A stretch of 64,000 nt of DNA from Mesorhizobium sp. 131-2-1 (GCF_016756535.1 NZ_AP023247.1:6014501-6078500); one strand, 5' to 3'. Shown: positions 1 through 9,560, numbered from the stretch's first letter. Notes: generated by a model from the sequence alone, not told the origin. Translations and numbers: made by a program.

Positions 1-498
1 TTCTTCCACTTCATCGGCGGCATGCAGAAGCATGTGCCGAACGCGCTGGTGATGTTCGCGCCCTATGTCAATTCCTACCGCCGGCTGACGCAGGCGGCCT
101 CGGCGCCGGTCAACAACAAATGGGGCTACGACAACCGCACCACGGCCTTCCGCGTGCCGCGCTCGGACCCGGCGGCGCGGCGCGTCGAAAACCGCATCCC
201 TTCCTCCGATGCCAATCCCTATCTGGCGCTGGCGGCGTCGCTCGCCTGCGGGCTGATCGGCATGATCAACAAGGTCAAGGCCGAGCCGCCGGTGCTCACC
301 ACGGCCAATGAGGACGAGATCGACCTGCCGCGCGGGCTGCTCGAAGCCGTCGACCTGTTCGAAGGCGACGAGGAACTCGGCGCGATCCTTGGCAAGTCGT
401 TCACCGCGACCTACGCGGCGATCAAGCGGGCAGAATTCGAGACCTTCATGGAAGTGATCAGCCCGTGGGAGCGGGAGTATCTGCTGCTGAATGTGTGA
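1..498 (+). CDS. Glutamine synthetase family protein (PuuA-like), C-terminal part
   Basis: The reading frame is open from the first base, so the gene starts upstream and only the last 165 residues are seen. They carry the C-terminal catalytic hallmarks of class-I-like glutamine synthetases: the NNKWGYDNRTTAFRVP stretch and the ENRIPSSDANPYLALAA stretch, where the family binds ATP/glutamate. Enzymes of this family ligate ammonia or an amine to the gamma-carboxyl of glutamate in the cytoplasm. The next gene is a PuuB-like FAD oxidoreductase, so a gamma-glutamylpolyamine synthetase role in polyamine use is more likely than ammonia assimilation. That is inference from the neighbour; the substrate cannot be read from this part. 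Confidence 0.85.
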   Translation, partial: FFHFIGGMQKHVPNALVMFAPYVNSYRRLTQAASAPVNNKWGYDNRTTAFRVPRSDPAARRVENRIPSSDANPYLALAASLACGLIGMINKVKAEPPVLTTANEDEIDLPRGLLEAVDLFEGDEELGAILGKSFTATYAAIKRAEFETFMEVISPWEREYLLLNV

Positions 499-515
499 GC
501 GGCGGCTTCGCCCGC

Positions 516-615
516 GTGAATGGTGAATAGTGAATGGTGAGTAGTGAGTAGTTTCATATTGGACGGGTGAACGAAGGCAGCGCTTTCTCACAGCCATTCA
601 CTATTCACCATTCAC
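516..615. repeat. Perfect 21-bp inverted repeat with 58-bp spacer
   Basis: Bases 516-536 are the exact reverse complement of 595-615. The arm is itself built of a short iterated unit (GTGAATG / GTGAATA), and decayed copies of the unit (GTGAGTA) follow the left arm at 539-550. The right arm ends 10 bases before the start codon of the FAD oxidoreductase at 626, so it lies in its translation initiation region. It could form a long stem in the mRNA between the two genes. This looks like a dispersed intergenic repeat rather than a terminator: there is no T-tract. Confidence 0.75.
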
Positions 616-625
616 CGGCGTTCCC

Positions 626-1912
626 ATGCTTTACCAATCCCCCATCTCCCCTGGCCGCTCGTGGTACGAAGACACGGCGGGACCCAGACCGGAATACCCA
701 ACCCTTGATGGCGACAGTACCTGCGACGTCGTCATCGTCGGCGGCGGCTTCACCGGCCTGTCGGCGGCGGTACATCTGGCGAAGGCCGGCAGCAATGTCG
801 TGCTTATCGAGGCGCACCGGCTTGGCGACGGCGCTTCGGGGCGCAATGGCGGCCAGCTCGGCACCGGTCAGCGCGCCTGGGCCGAGGAACTGGAGGCAGA
901 ATACGGTCTTTCCCGCGCCAAGGCACTGTTCGACCTGGCAGAGGAGGCCAAGGCGCATCTGCTCGAATTCGCTGCCGTCAACGGGATCGAGATCGACTAC
1001 ATGCCGGGCCAGCTGTCGGTGGCGCACAAGCAGCGCTATGTCGACGACTACAAGGCGCATGCCGAGATCATGGCAAGCCGCTTCGGTTACCCGCACATTT
1101 CCTTCATGGACGCGAAGGAGGCGGCCGAGCGGGTGGGCTCGACGCGCTATTTCGGCGGCACACGCGACACCGGCACCGGCCATATCCACCCGCTGAAGCT
1201 GGTGATCGGCACAGCGAAAGCAGCCGCCGAGGCCGGCGCGCAGCTGTTCGAGCGGACGCCTGCGACCGGCATCGTCTCCAGCGGCGGCAAGGTGCGGGTC
1301 ACGACGCCGAAAGGCACGATCACCGCCGAGAAATGCCTGATCGGCGTCAATGCCTATGGCGGCGCGCTCGAGCCCGTCAGCGCCGCGCACATCATGCCGA
1401 TCGGCTCCTTCATCGGCGCGACGGTGCCGCTCGGCTCGGGCTCCAAAGTGTTACCCGGCGGCGAGTCGGTCGACGACTCCCGCTTCGTCGTGCGCTACTT
1501 CCGCAAGTCGAAAGACGGCCGGCTGCTGTTCGGCGGACGCGAGGTCTACGCCGTCAACGATCCGAAGGACATCCACATCCACATCCGCCGCCAGATCGCG
1601 GAGCTCTATCCGGAGCTGAAGGATGTCGAGATCACGCATGGCTGGGGCGGCTATGTTGGCATCACCGTGCCGCGCAAGCCGTTCGTGCGCGAAGTGATGC
1701 CCAATGTCATCTCCGCCGGCGGCTATTCCGGCCACGGCGTCATGCTGTCGAACTTCTTTGGCAAGCTCTATGCCGAGACGGTGCTGGGCAATCGCGACCG
1801 GCTGAAACTGATCGAGGACCTGAAGGTCCCGCCCTTCCCCGGCGGCCGGCGTTTCCGCGCCCCATTGTTGTTCCTGGCGCTCAGCTGGTTCGCCCTGCGC
1901 GACCGGATATGA
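626..1912 (+). CDS. FAD-dependent oxidoreductase, gamma-glutamylputrescine oxidase-like
   Basis: A 428-residue DAO-family flavoprotein. The N-terminal dinucleotide-binding fold is clear at residues 32-60 (DVVIVGGGFTGLSAAVHLAKAG then an acidic residue closing the second strand, VLIEA), followed by the DGASGRNGGQ segment typical of PuuB/OrdL enzymes. The C-terminal half has the GGYSGHGVMLSNFFGK motif that closes the FAD site in this group. Known members oxidise gamma-glutamylputrescine or related secondary amines to an aldehyde, ammonia and H2O2. It lies 127 bp after the glutamine-synthetase-like gene, so the two probably form a glutamylation/oxidation pair for polyamines. No strong ribosome binding site precedes 626; the repeat arm occupies that place. 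Confidence 0.85.
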   Translation: MLYQSPISPGRSWYEDTAGPRPEYPTLDGDSTCDVVIVGGGFTGLSAAVHLAKAGSNVVLIEAHRLGDGASGRNGGQLGTGQRAWAEELEAEYGLSRAKALFDLAEEAKAHLLEFAAVNGIEIDYMPGQLSVAHKQRYVDDYKAHAEIMASRFGYPHISFMDAKEAAERVGSTRYFGGTRDTGTGHIHPLKLVIGTAKAAAEAGAQLFERTPATGIVSSGGKVRVTTPKGTITAEKCLIGVNAYGGALEPVSAAHIMPIGSFIGATVPLGSGSKVLPGGESVDDSRFVVRYFRKSKDGRLLFGGREVYAVNDPKDIHIHIRRQIAELYPELKDVEITHGWGGYVGITVPRKPFVREVMPNVISAGGYSGHGVMLSNFFGKLYAETVLGNRDRLKLIEDLKVPPFPGGRRFRAPLLFLALSWFALRDRI

Positions 1913-2194
1913 CGCAAGGGAAGCTCCCGCTGCAGCGAAGATACCGGCTATCCCGCTGATTCCATTCGGCTGTTCGTGCCGCCGCGACATGTTGCAGAAT
2001 CCTTAACAAGAGCGCAGAATTCTCGCCAAGGGCGCACTGATGCCACAATCGCCGGCAAAAGATGCGGGTTCTGGGCTACCAAACGGGGACTTCCGCGGGC
2101 CTGCCCGCTTGTGTTTTTGGGACCGATGCCGATCACCGCCGGACCTCCGGCACCGATCGAAAGAACGTCGGCCCGCCTATTGGAGGTGGTGAGA

Positions 2195-3070
2195 GTGAAC
2201 GAGCCCTTCAGTTTCGGCGCGCCGGAACGACGGCGCTTTGCAATGCAGTTCGGTTATGACATGCGGCCCTCGTTCTGGCAGGGCGTGCGGTCAAACTCGC
2301 ATCTGGTGATTGCCGCCGTCGGCACGGCCGCGCTGCTTGGCGTGGCTGGGATTGCGCTATGGCTGGCACTGCCTGGCAGCGACCGGCAAGCGATCGCAAG
2401 CCCGGCGCAGAGCGTCCCGACCATCCCGGTCAAGACAACCAAGATAGCGCCCGCCACCGCGAACGCGACGGCGGTCGCCGCCGCGCCGCAGGCGGCGCGC
2501 AAGGCCGACGCGGTGTCGCCCACCGTGGCCGCCAAGGAAGCCAAGATACCGGCATTGGCGTCCAATGATCCACGCTGGACCGCCCCGGGCGCCGAGACCG
2601 CGTCCAACGCCGGCCCATCCGACAAGGTGGCGAGCCAACAGAGCGAAGAGGCCGCCAAGCCGGCGGATACGGCGTTCGCCGAACCGGCAGCACAATCCGA
2701 CGCCTCGGCCTTGCTGTCCAAGGTGGCCGCGCCCAGCGCGGCGCCGGCGAAGGATGATGCGGCGCCCAAGGATAATCCCGACGGTGCTCAAACCGCCGCC
2801 ATTCCCACGCCAAAACCGCAAGTATCGCAGGCGCAGCCATCGACAGGCGACGACGCCACGGCCGAGCCGCAGAAAGTGAGCGCGGCCGGCACCGGGCGCA
2901 TCCTGCGGGCCGTCACCATGCGGACCGGACCGAAGAAGAACGCGGCCGCGATCCTCACCGTGCCCGCCAAGACGTCGGTGCAGGTGATGAGCTGCAAGCA
3001 ATGGTGCCAGATCGTCTACAACGGCAAGCGTGGCTGGATCTACAAGACCTACGTTAAGACCGGCGCCTAA
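2195..3070 (+). CDS. Membrane-anchored SH3-domain protein
   Basis: I chose the GTG at 2195 because a GGAGG sits 8 bases upstream (2182-2186); an open frame reaches further up to 1976 but lacks such a site. The product is 291 residues: a short cytoplasmic start, one membrane segment near residues 32-52 (LVIAAVGTAALLGVAGIALWLAL), a long Ala/Pro/Lys-rich low-complexity linker, and a C-terminal bacterial SH3-like domain (about 235-291: RTGPKKNAAAI, VPAKTSVQVMSCKQWCQIVYNGKRGWIYKTYV). Such domains usually face the periplasm and bind peptidoglycan or protein partners. The partner is unknown. The gene stands alone, convergent with the Mur ligase gene 6 bp downstream. Confidence 0.75.
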   Translation: MNEPFSFGAPERRRFAMQFGYDMRPSFWQGVRSNSHLVIAAVGTAALLGVAGIALWLALPGSDRQAIASPAQSVPTIPVKTTKIAPATANATAVAAAPQAARKADAVSPTVAAKEAKIPALASNDPRWTAPGAETASNAGPSDKVASQQSEEAAKPADTAFAEPAAQSDASALLSKVAAPSAAPAKDDAAPKDNPDGAQTAAIPTPKPQVSQAQPSTGDDATAEPQKVSAAGTGRILRAVTMRTGPKKNAAAILTVPAKTSVQVMSCKQWCQIVYNGKRGWIYKTYVKTGA

Positions 3071-3076
3071 GGAACC

Positions 3077-4384
3077 TCACCGCCGCCGGTCGGCCATCAG
3101 CAGACTGCGAAGCCACTGCCATCCCTGTGCTCGCCTGCGCCTTCTGACGTGGTCGCGGTGTTCCTCGAACGGCACTTCGAACAGGCCGCATCCCTGGCAT
3201 CCGGACCTTTTTCCGCAAACCGGGACCCAGCATTTGACATCGTGGGTCCAGGCGAGGGCGATCCTCTCGAGGTGAAGATTGGACGAGCTCTTGATCAAGA
3301 TCAGTTCGCCCGCCACCGCCGTCCGCTTGATGTGGTCGGAGACCTCCCTGGGCGTTCGCAATTCGACGAACCGGCCGCCGTCGCGGTCGGCCTGGCCGGC
3401 GCCGGAGCGATGCGCGTTGTCGCCGACATAGATCACCTGGTCGGCGATCTCGCGCTCGGCGTTGTAGGCGTCACGGTACTTTCTGGTCGAACCCGCATAG
3501 TCCGAGATCTGGCCGAGAACGATGCGTTTTCCGGCAACCTTGGCCTTGGCCACCATGTCGAAGGCGAGGCTGATCGAATGCCAGGGAGCCTTGGCGGAAT
3601 CGACCAGGAAATGCGGACCGCCATCGGTGACGAGCACCTGACAGCGATTGGCCAAAGGCTGAAACGTCGCCACGCGCGCCGCGACTTTTTCAGGCGGCAC
3701 GCCAAGCTCCAGCGCGGTGGCCACCGCCGCCGCCGTCGGCAGCCATAGGTACTCAGCCGGGAAGCGTGTCTTCAGGTCGAGCGTGCCGCCACGCCACCGG
3801 ATCTTGAGGCTCAGGGGTTCGGGATAGGCGGCCCGCGTGTCGGTGACACAATAGTCGGCACCATCCGTCAGGCCGAACGTGACGACACGATGCCTGGCGC
3901 CGGAAGCCATGCCGAGCACATGCGGATCGTCGGCGTTGAGCACGGCAAGACCGCCCGGCCGCAGCGCATCGACCAGGGCGCGCTTCTCCAGGGCGACGTT
4001 CTCCAGGGTCCTGAAACTGGCGAGATGTTCGAGGCGGACCATGGTGACGACGGCCACATGCGGCTTGAGCAGTTCCGCCATCGGCCTGATGGTGTCGACG
4101 CCATAGGCGCCTGCTTCGAACACGACATAGTCGACCTCGCCCGCTTTCCACATGCGCCTGTAGAGCATGCTGGCCAGCGCATCGATGGCGTTGGCGAGAA
4201 CCTGCGTGTAGGTCGGGCCATGGCTGGCCAAAATATGCCCGAGCAACGCCGCCGCCGTCGACTTGCCGGAACTGCCGGTGACGCCGATGAAGGTCGCCTT
4301 GCTCTTCGGTCGGGCGCGCCTCGCCCTGTAGAGCTTGTGGCGATGCCACAGGCTCTTGCGAATCTTGCGCAACCGGGCTTTCAT
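3077..4384 (-). CDS. Mur ligase family protein with C-terminal four-cysteine cluster
   Basis: A 435-residue ATP-dependent ligase of the Mur family. The ATP loop FIGVTGSSGKST is at residues 32-43 and is preceded only by a basic stretch, so the N-terminal UDP-substrate domain of true MurC-F enzymes is missing. The central domain (EAGAYGVDTIRPM, VTMVRLEHLASF, NADDPHV) and the C-terminal ligase domain (LANRCQVL, DSAKAPWHSI) are recognisable. The tail has C-x4-C-x5-C-x2-C (Cys385, 390, 396, 399; bases 3188-3232), which could bind metal, then a very basic end. No cell-wall gene is adjacent. It probably joins an amino acid or peptide to a non-standard acceptor; the substrate is unknown. The start is ATG 4384; a TTG at 4411 is possible. 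Confidence 0.7.
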   Translation of the reverse strand: MKARLRKIRKSLWHRHKLYRARRARPKSKATFIGVTGSSGKSTAAALLGHILASHGPTYTQVLANAIDALASMLYRRMWKAGEVDYVVFEAGAYGVDTIRPMAELLKPHVAVVTMVRLEHLASFRTLENVALEKRALVDALRPGGLAVLNADDPHVLGMASGARHRVVTFGLTDGADYCVTDTRAAYPEPLSLKIRWRGGTLDLKTRFPAEYLWLPTAAAVATALELGVPPEKVAARVATFQPLANRCQVLVTDGGPHFLVDSAKAPWHSISLAFDMVAKAKVAGKRIVLGQISDYAGSTRKYRDAYNAEREIADQVIYVGDNAHRSGAGQADRDGGRFVELRTPREVSDHIKRTAVAGELILIKSSSNLHLERIALAWTHDVKCWVPVCGKRSGCQGCGLFEVPFEEHRDHVRRRRRAQGWQWLRSLLMADRRR

Positions 4385-4467
4385 CGCATGGCTACCCTGC
4401 CCCCTCGACAAGCCTTATGCCGTTCTCGGGCGGCTCGTCAAATTCAGGCCGCCCCACCCGCGAGCGT

Positions 4468-5229
4468 TCAGATGCAGCGGCCGCCGTCGACCTCCAGCGC
4501 CACGCCGGTAATGAAGGCGGCCTCGTCGGAGGCGAGCCAAAGTGCGGCATTGGCGATGTCGAGTGGCGTCGAGAGACGGCCGAGCGGGATCGAGGCGCGG
4601 AACCTCTCGCGGATCTCCGGCGTGTCGGCGCCCATGAATTTCTCCAGCATCCCGGTCTCGCCGGCAACAGGGCAGAGGCAGTTGACGCGGATGTTCTTCG
4701 GCGCCAGCTCGACCGCCATCGACTTGGTCGCCGTGATCGCCCAGCCTTTCGAGGCATTGTACCAGGTGAGACCGGGCCGCGGCCTCAGGCCGGCGGTCGA
4801 GGCGGTGGTCAGGATGACGCCGCCGCCCTGCCGTTCCATGATCGGCACGACCGCGAGCGCAGCGTGATAGATCGCCTTCATGTTGACGGCGGTGATCAGA
4901 TCGAAGGTCGCCTCGTCGACGTCGAGCATGTCGCCGTTGCGGTGCGTATAGCCGGCATTGTTGACCATGATGTCGATGCGGCCGAAGGCGCTTTTGGCGG
5001 CATAGACCATCTCGTCGAATTCGGAGCGCAGCGAGACGTCGGTCTGCGTCCAGATCGCGCTGTCGCCTATCTCGCCGGCCACGCGCTTGGCGCCCTTGGC
5101 GTTGAGGTCGGCGACGACGACCCTTGCGCCCTCCTCGGCAAAGCGCCTGGCCATGCCCTCGCCGAAGCCGGATGCCGCTCCGGTGATGATGGCGACCTTG
5201 TCCTTGAGGCGCGTGCCCTTTTCACTCAT
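4468..5229 (-). CDS. Short-chain dehydrogenase/reductase (SDR)
   Basis: A 253-residue classical SDR. Seen are the NAD(P)-binding TGAASGFGEG (residues 16-25), DLNAKG after the second strand, the NNAG motif, the catalytic Ser in LTTASTAG and the YNASK catalytic Tyr/Lys, plus the SDR end LASDEAAFITGVALEVDGG. The length is normal. An aspartate after strand two favours NAD(H) over NADP(H). The substrate (sugar, alcohol or 3-oxoacyl) cannot be told from the sequence. The gene is divergent from zwf across a 252-bp gap and co-directional with the Mur ligase gene, with 83 bp between them. Confidence 0.85.
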   Translation of the reverse strand: MSEKGTRLKDKVAIITGAASGFGEGMARRFAEEGARVVVADLNAKGAKRVAGEIGDSAIWTQTDVSLRSEFDEMVYAAKSAFGRIDIMVNNAGYTHRNGDMLDVDEATFDLITAVNMKAIYHAALAVVPIMERQGGGVILTTASTAGLRPRPGLTWYNASKGWAITATKSMAVELAPKNIRVNCLCPVAGETGMLEKFMGADTPEIRERFRASIPLGRLSTPLDIANAALWLASDEAAFITGVALEVDGGRCI

Positions 5230-5393
5230 TGAAGATCATCCCGCGGCTGGCATTTCTTCTTTGGCTTTCGCGGCGATCCCGCTCTATGCTGCACCTGCGA
5301 AAGCTCCCCGGAACCACCACTTGCCGACAAGCCTCCGGGTTGCGTCAGTGTCAAGGGCACACATGGACCCAATCGATATCCAGCGCTTGATCC

Positions 5394-5403
5394 TCACATG
5401 TGA
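5394..5403. promoter_or_regulatory. Palindrome TCACATGTGA in the SDR/zwf divergent region
   Basis: A perfect 10-bp palindrome lies 78 bp upstream of the zwf start. An AT-rich stretch (5419-5442, AAATTTAAATCGATTAGAATATATC region) follows, where a zwf promoter would be expected. It could be an operator for the Entner-Doudoroff operon. It does not match the HexR consensus I know, so the regulator is not named. Short palindromes arise by chance and the call is weak. Confidence 0.25.
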
Positions 5404-5481
5404 CACCATGGCACTGGAAAATTTAAATCGATTAGAATATATCAGCCTCGCACCTGAGCGCGGCGTCAAAGCGGACAGACC

Positions 5482-6951
5482 ATGACCAGCCAGATCATCC
5501 CCGTCGATCCTTTCGACTTCATCATTTTCGGCGGCACCGGCGACCTGTCGGAACGCAAGCTTCTGCCCTCGCTCTACCACCGCCAGCGCGACCATCAGTT
5601 CTCCGAGCCGACCAGGATCATCGGCACGTCGCGCTCCAAGATGACCGACGCCGAGTTCCAGGCCTTCGCCAAGCAGGCGATCTCGGAGCATGTGAAGCCT
5701 GCAGACATCGATCCAAAGGAGCTGGAGACATTCCTCGCCAGGCTTTCCTACGTCTCGGCCGACGCGACCACCGGTGCCGGCTTCGACAAGCTGAAGAAGG
5801 CGATCGGCGACAGCGACCGCATCCGCGCCTTCTACCTGGCCGTGGCGCCGGCGCTGTTCGGCGACATTTCGCACAAGCTCAAGGAACACAATCTGATCAC
5901 GCCGAACTCGCGCATCGTGCTGGAGAAGCCGATCGGCCGCGACCTCGCCTCGGCGCGCGCGCTCAACGACCTGGTGGGCGACGATTTCCACGAAAGCCAG
6001 ATCTTCCGCATCGACCACTATCTCGGCAAGGAGACGGTGCAGAACCTGATGGCGCTGCGTTTCGCCAACGCGCTTTACGAGCCGTTGTGGAACTCGGCCA
6101 ATGTCGACCATGTGCAGATCACGGTCGCCGAAACCGTCGGCCTCGAGGATCGCGTCACCTATTACGACAAGGCCGGCGCGCTGCGCGACATGGTGCAGAA
6201 CCACATGCTGCAGCTTCTGTGTCTTGTCGCGATGGAGGCGCCGTCGTCGATGGACGCGGATGCCGTGCGCGACGAGAAGCTGAAGGTGCTCAGGGCGCTG
6301 AAACGCATCAACGGCAACGAGGCGCCGAAGCACACGGTGCGCGGCCAGTATCGCGCCGGAGCCTCCGCCGGCGGGCCGGTGAAGGGCTATGTCGAGGAGC
6401 TCGGCAAGGACAGCAACACCGAGACCTTCGTCGCCATCAAGGCCGAGATCGCCAACTGGCGCTGGTCCGGCGTTCCCTTCTACCTCAGGACCGGCAAAAG
6501 GCTGGCGACCCGCGTCTCGGAGATCGTCATCGAGTTCAAGCCGATCCCGCACTCGATCTTCGGCGACAGCGCCGGACCGATCTTCGCCAACCAGCTGGTG
6601 ATCCGCCTGCAGCCGGATGAAGGCGTCAAGCAGTTCATCATGATCAAGGATCCGGGTCCGGGCGGCATGCGGCTGCGCCAGATCCCGCTCGACATGAGCT
6701 TCGCGCAGTCCTTCGACGGACGCGCGCCGGATGCCTATGAGCGGCTGATCATGGACGTGGTGCGCGGCAACCAGACGCTGTTCATGCGCCGCGACGAGGT
6801 CGAGGCGGCCTGGAAATGGATCGACCCGATCCAGAACGCCTGGGAAAACGCCAGGCAAGAGGCGCAGGGCTACACGGCCGGCACGTGGGGGCCATCGGCC
6901 TCGATCGCGCTGATCGAACGCGACGGGCGGACATGGCACGAGAGCAATTGA
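5482..6951 (+). CDS. zwf: Glucose-6-phosphate 1-dehydrogenase
   Basis: A 489-residue enzyme that oxidises glucose 6-phosphate to 6-phosphogluconolactone with reduction of NAD(P)+. The nucleotide-binding loop IIFGGTGDLSERKLLPSLY is at residues 13-31. The substrate-binding signature RIDHYLGKE is at 176-184 with Lys183, and KPIGRDLASA precedes it. Length is normal for the family. It heads the zwf-pgl-edd operon, overlapping pgl by 19 bp, so it feeds the Entner-Doudoroff and pentose phosphate routes in the cytoplasm. Confidence 0.97.
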   Translation: MTSQIIPVDPFDFIIFGGTGDLSERKLLPSLYHRQRDHQFSEPTRIIGTSRSKMTDAEFQAFAKQAISEHVKPADIDPKELETFLARLSYVSADATTGAGFDKLKKAIGDSDRIRAFYLAVAPALFGDISHKLKEHNLITPNSRIVLEKPIGRDLASARALNDLVGDDFHESQIFRIDHYLGKETVQNLMALRFANALYEPLWNSANVDHVQITVAETVGLEDRVTYYDKAGALRDMVQNHMLQLLCLVAMEAPSSMDADAVRDEKLKVLRALKRINGNEAPKHTVRGQYRAGASAGGPVKGYVEELGKDSNTETFVAIKAEIANWRWSGVPFYLRTGKRLATRVSEIVIEFKPIPHSIFGDSAGPIFANQLVIRLQPDEGVKQFIMIKDPGPGGMRLRQIPLDMSFAQSFDGRAPDAYERLIMDVVRGNQTLFMRRDEVEAAWKWIDPIQNAWENARQEAQGYTAGTWGPSASIALIERDGRTWHESN

Positions 6952-7646
6952 GCGGCGCCTATCACTGGAACGGCTTCGCCGATCGCCAGGAGCTGGCGGC
7001 GGCGCTCGCCGGCCTTGTCGCGGCGCGGCTGACCAAGGCGATCACCGAGCGCGGTACGGCCCTGCTAGCCGTCTCGGGCGGCACGACGCCGGCGAAGTTC
7101 TTCGCCGCGCTATCGCGGATCCCGATCGCCTGGGACAAGGTCACGGTGACGCTGGTCGACGAGCGTTTCGTGCCAGCCTCCTCGCCGCGCTCGAACGCCG
7201 GCCTGGTGGCCGCCAACCTGTTGCAGAATGCCGCGGCTGCGGCGCGCTTCGTGCCGCTCTACCATGAAGCGGCCAGCATCGAGGATGCGGCGCTGTCCGA
7301 CAATGAGGCGCTCACATCGCTGCCCTGGCCGCTCGACGCAGTCGTGCTCGGCATGGGCGGCGACGGCCACACCGCCTCGTTCTTTCCCGACGCCGACGAT
7401 CTTGCGCGACTGCTCGATCCGTCCTCGCAAAGGATCGTGCTGCCGGTGCATGCGGCAAGCGCCGGCGAGCCCCGGCTGACGCTGTCGCTGGCAAGGATCA
7501 TCGGCGCCGGCTTCATCGCGCTCCACATCGAGGGTGCGGAAAAACGCAGCACCTTCGACGATGCGATGGCGGCCGGAAAGCGCAAGCCAATTCGCGCCGT
7601 GATCGACGCGGCACCCAGAGCCGTCGAGGTTTTCTGGGCGCCCTGA
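6933..7646 (+). CDS. pgl: 6-phosphogluconolactonase
   Basis: A 237-residue DevB-type lactonase hydrolysing 6-phosphogluconolactone to 6-phosphogluconate. Family motifs are seen: LAVSGGTTPAKFF near residue 45, VTLVDERFVP, and VLGMGGDGHTASFFPDA. The ATG at 6933 lies inside the end of zwf (19-bp overlap), which gives the usual family length; the open frame extends further up inside zwf but without family sequence. It is the second gene of the operon, and the overlap suggests translational coupling of two consecutive reactions. Confidence 0.95.
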   Translation: MAREQLSGAYHWNGFADRQELAAALAGLVAARLTKAITERGTALLAVSGGTTPAKFFAALSRIPIAWDKVTVTLVDERFVPASSPRSNAGLVAANLLQNAAAAARFVPLYHEAASIEDAALSDNEALTSLPWPLDAVVLGMGGDGHTASFFPDADDLARLLDPSSQRIVLPVHAASAGEPRLTLSLARIIGAGFIALHIEGAEKRSTFDDAMAAGKRKPIRAVIDAAPRAVEVFWAP

Positions 7647-7716
7647 TTTGTTAACTCGCCAATGGTCCCGGCAGACGGTGGGAGGATAGTTTCCGGGACC
7701 TGAAAGGACCGTTGCC

Positions 7717-9540
7717 ATGACCGCCAGACGCGACATCGAAGCCATCACCGAGCGCATCCGCCAACGCTCGAAAGCCGGCCGCGAGGCCTATCTCGGCCGC
7801 ATCGCCGAGGCCTCCGGCCGCAGCGCCAACCGGGCGGTGCTGTCCTGCGGCAACCTCGCGCATGGTTTCGCCGTCTGCAGCCCGTCAGAGAAGGTCGCGC
7901 TCGGCGGCGACCGGGTGCCCAACCTCGGCATCATCACCTCCTACAACGACATGCTGTCGGCGCATCAGCCGTTCGAGACCTATCCGGCGCTGATCAAGGA
8001 AGCCGCGCGCGAGGCCGGCGGCATCGCGCAGGTGGCCGGCGGCGTGCCGGCGATGTGCGACGGCGTCACCCAGGGCCAGCCCGGCATGGAACTGTCGCTG
8101 TTCTCGCGCGACGTGATCGCCATGGCGGCGGCGATCGGGCTGTCGCACAACATGTTCGACGCCGCCGTCTTCCTCGGCGTCTGCGACAAGATCGTGCCGG
8201 GCCTGGTGATCGCCGCGCTCACCTTCGGCCATCTGCCTGCGGTGTTCGTGCCGGCCGGACCGATGACCACCGGCCTGCCGAACGACGAGAAGGCCAAGGT
8301 CCGCCAGCTCTATGCCGAGGGCAAGGCGGGACGGGCCGAGCTGCTCGAGGCCGAGTCCAAATCCTATCACGGGCCGGGCACCTGCACCTTCTACGGTACG
8401 GCCAACTCCAACCAGATGCTGATGGAGATCATGGGCCTGCACACGCCGGGCGCCTCCTTCGTCAATCCGGGCACGCCGCTGCGCGAGGCGCTGACCAGGG
8501 AAGCAGCCAGGCGCGCGCTGTCGATCACCGCGCTCGGCAATGACTATACGCCGGTCGGCCGCATGATCGACGAGCGCTCGATCGTCAACGGCGTCGTCGG
8601 CCTGCATGCCACCGGCGGCTCGACCAACCACACGATCCACCTGATCGCGATGGCGGCGGCGGCCGGCATCGCGCTGACCTGGCAGGACATTTCGGACCTG
8701 TCGGAAGCGGTGCCGCTACTCGCCCGCGTCTATCCGAACGGGCTTGCCGACGTGAACCATTTCCACGCCGCCGGCGGGCTCGGCTTCCTCATCCGCGAAT
8801 TGCTCGACGAAGGCATCCTGCATGAGGATGTGCAGACGGTCTGGGGCGAAGGCCTGCGCCCCTATGCGGTCGAAGCCAGGCTCGGCGCCGATGGCGGCGT
8901 GGTGCGCGAGGCCTCGCCGCTGGAAAGCGGCGACGAGAAGGTGCTGGCGCCTTTCAAGAAGGCGTTCCAGCCGACCGGCGGCCTGAAGGTGCTTTCGGGC
9001 AATCTCGGCCACGCCGTCATCAAGACGTCCGCCGTGAAGCCGGAACGGCGCGTCATCGAGGCCCCCGCAAAGGTGTTCGACAGCCAGCAGGGGCTGAACG
9101 ACGCCTTCAAGGCTGGCACGCTGACGGGCGACTTCATCGCCGTCATCCGCTTCCAGGGGCCGAAGGCCAATGGCATGCCGGAATTGCACAAGCTGACCAC
9201 CGTGCTCGGCATCCTGCAGGATCGCGGCCAGCGCGTGGCGCTGGTGACCGACGGGCGCATGTCGGGCGCTTCCGGCAAGGTGCCGGCGGCGATCCATGTG
9301 ACGCCTGAAGCGGTCGAGGACGGGCCGATCGCCAGGATCCATGAAGGCGACATCATCCGGCTTGACGCCGATGCCGGCACGCTGGAAGTGCTGGTGCCGG
9401 GCGCTGAATTGGCGCTGCGCCGGACGGTCGATGCCGATCTCATCGGCAACGAGTTCGGCTTCGGCCGCGAGTTGTTCGCCGGGTTCCGGCAGCTCGTCGG
9501 CCGCGCCGACCACGGCGCCGCGGCGTTCGGCATCGCCTGA
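7717..9540 (+). CDS. edd: Phosphogluconate dehydratase
   Basis: A 607-residue IlvD/Edd-family iron-sulfur dehydratase turning 6-phosphogluconate into 2-keto-3-deoxy-6-phosphogluconate, the committed Entner-Doudoroff step. Motifs seen: [13 protein letters not shown], the cluster-ligand regions [22 protein letters not shown] and [37 protein letters not shown], and the C-terminal [19 protein letters not shown]. An AAAGGA ribosome binding site precedes the ATG. It ends the operon at the terminator at 9561-9590; no eda (aldolase) gene is linked in the window. Confidence 0.96.
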   Translation: MTARRDIEAITERIRQRSKAGREAYLGRIAEASGRSANRAVLSCGNLAHGFAVCSPSEKVALGGDRVPNLGIITSYNDMLSAHQPFETYPALIKEAAREAGGIAQVAGGVPAMCDGVTQGQPGMELSLFSRDVIAMAAAIGLSHNMFDAAVFLGVCDKIVPGLVIAALTFGHLPAVFVPAGPMTTGLPNDEKAKVRQLYAEGKAGRAELLEAESKSYHGPGTCTFYGTANSNQMLMEIMGLHTPGASFVNPGTPLREALTREAARRALSITALGNDYTPVGRMIDERSIVNGVVGLHATGGSTNHTIHLIAMAAAAGIALTWQDISDLSEAVPLLARVYPNGLADVNHFHAAGGLGFLIRELLDEGILHEDVQTVWGEGLRPYAVEARLGADGGVVREASPLESGDEKVLAPFKKAFQPTGGLKVLSGNLGHAVIKTSAVKPERRVIEAPAKVFDSQQGLNDAFKAGTLTGDFIAVIRFQGPKANGMPELHKLTTVLGILQDRGQRVALVTDGRMSGASGKVPAAIHVTPEAVEDGPIARIHEGDIIRLDADAGTLEVLVPGAELALRRTVDADLIGNEFGFGRELFAGFRQLVGRADHGAAAFGIA

Positions 9541-9560
9541 GCCGACAATTCCGTCCAGGA

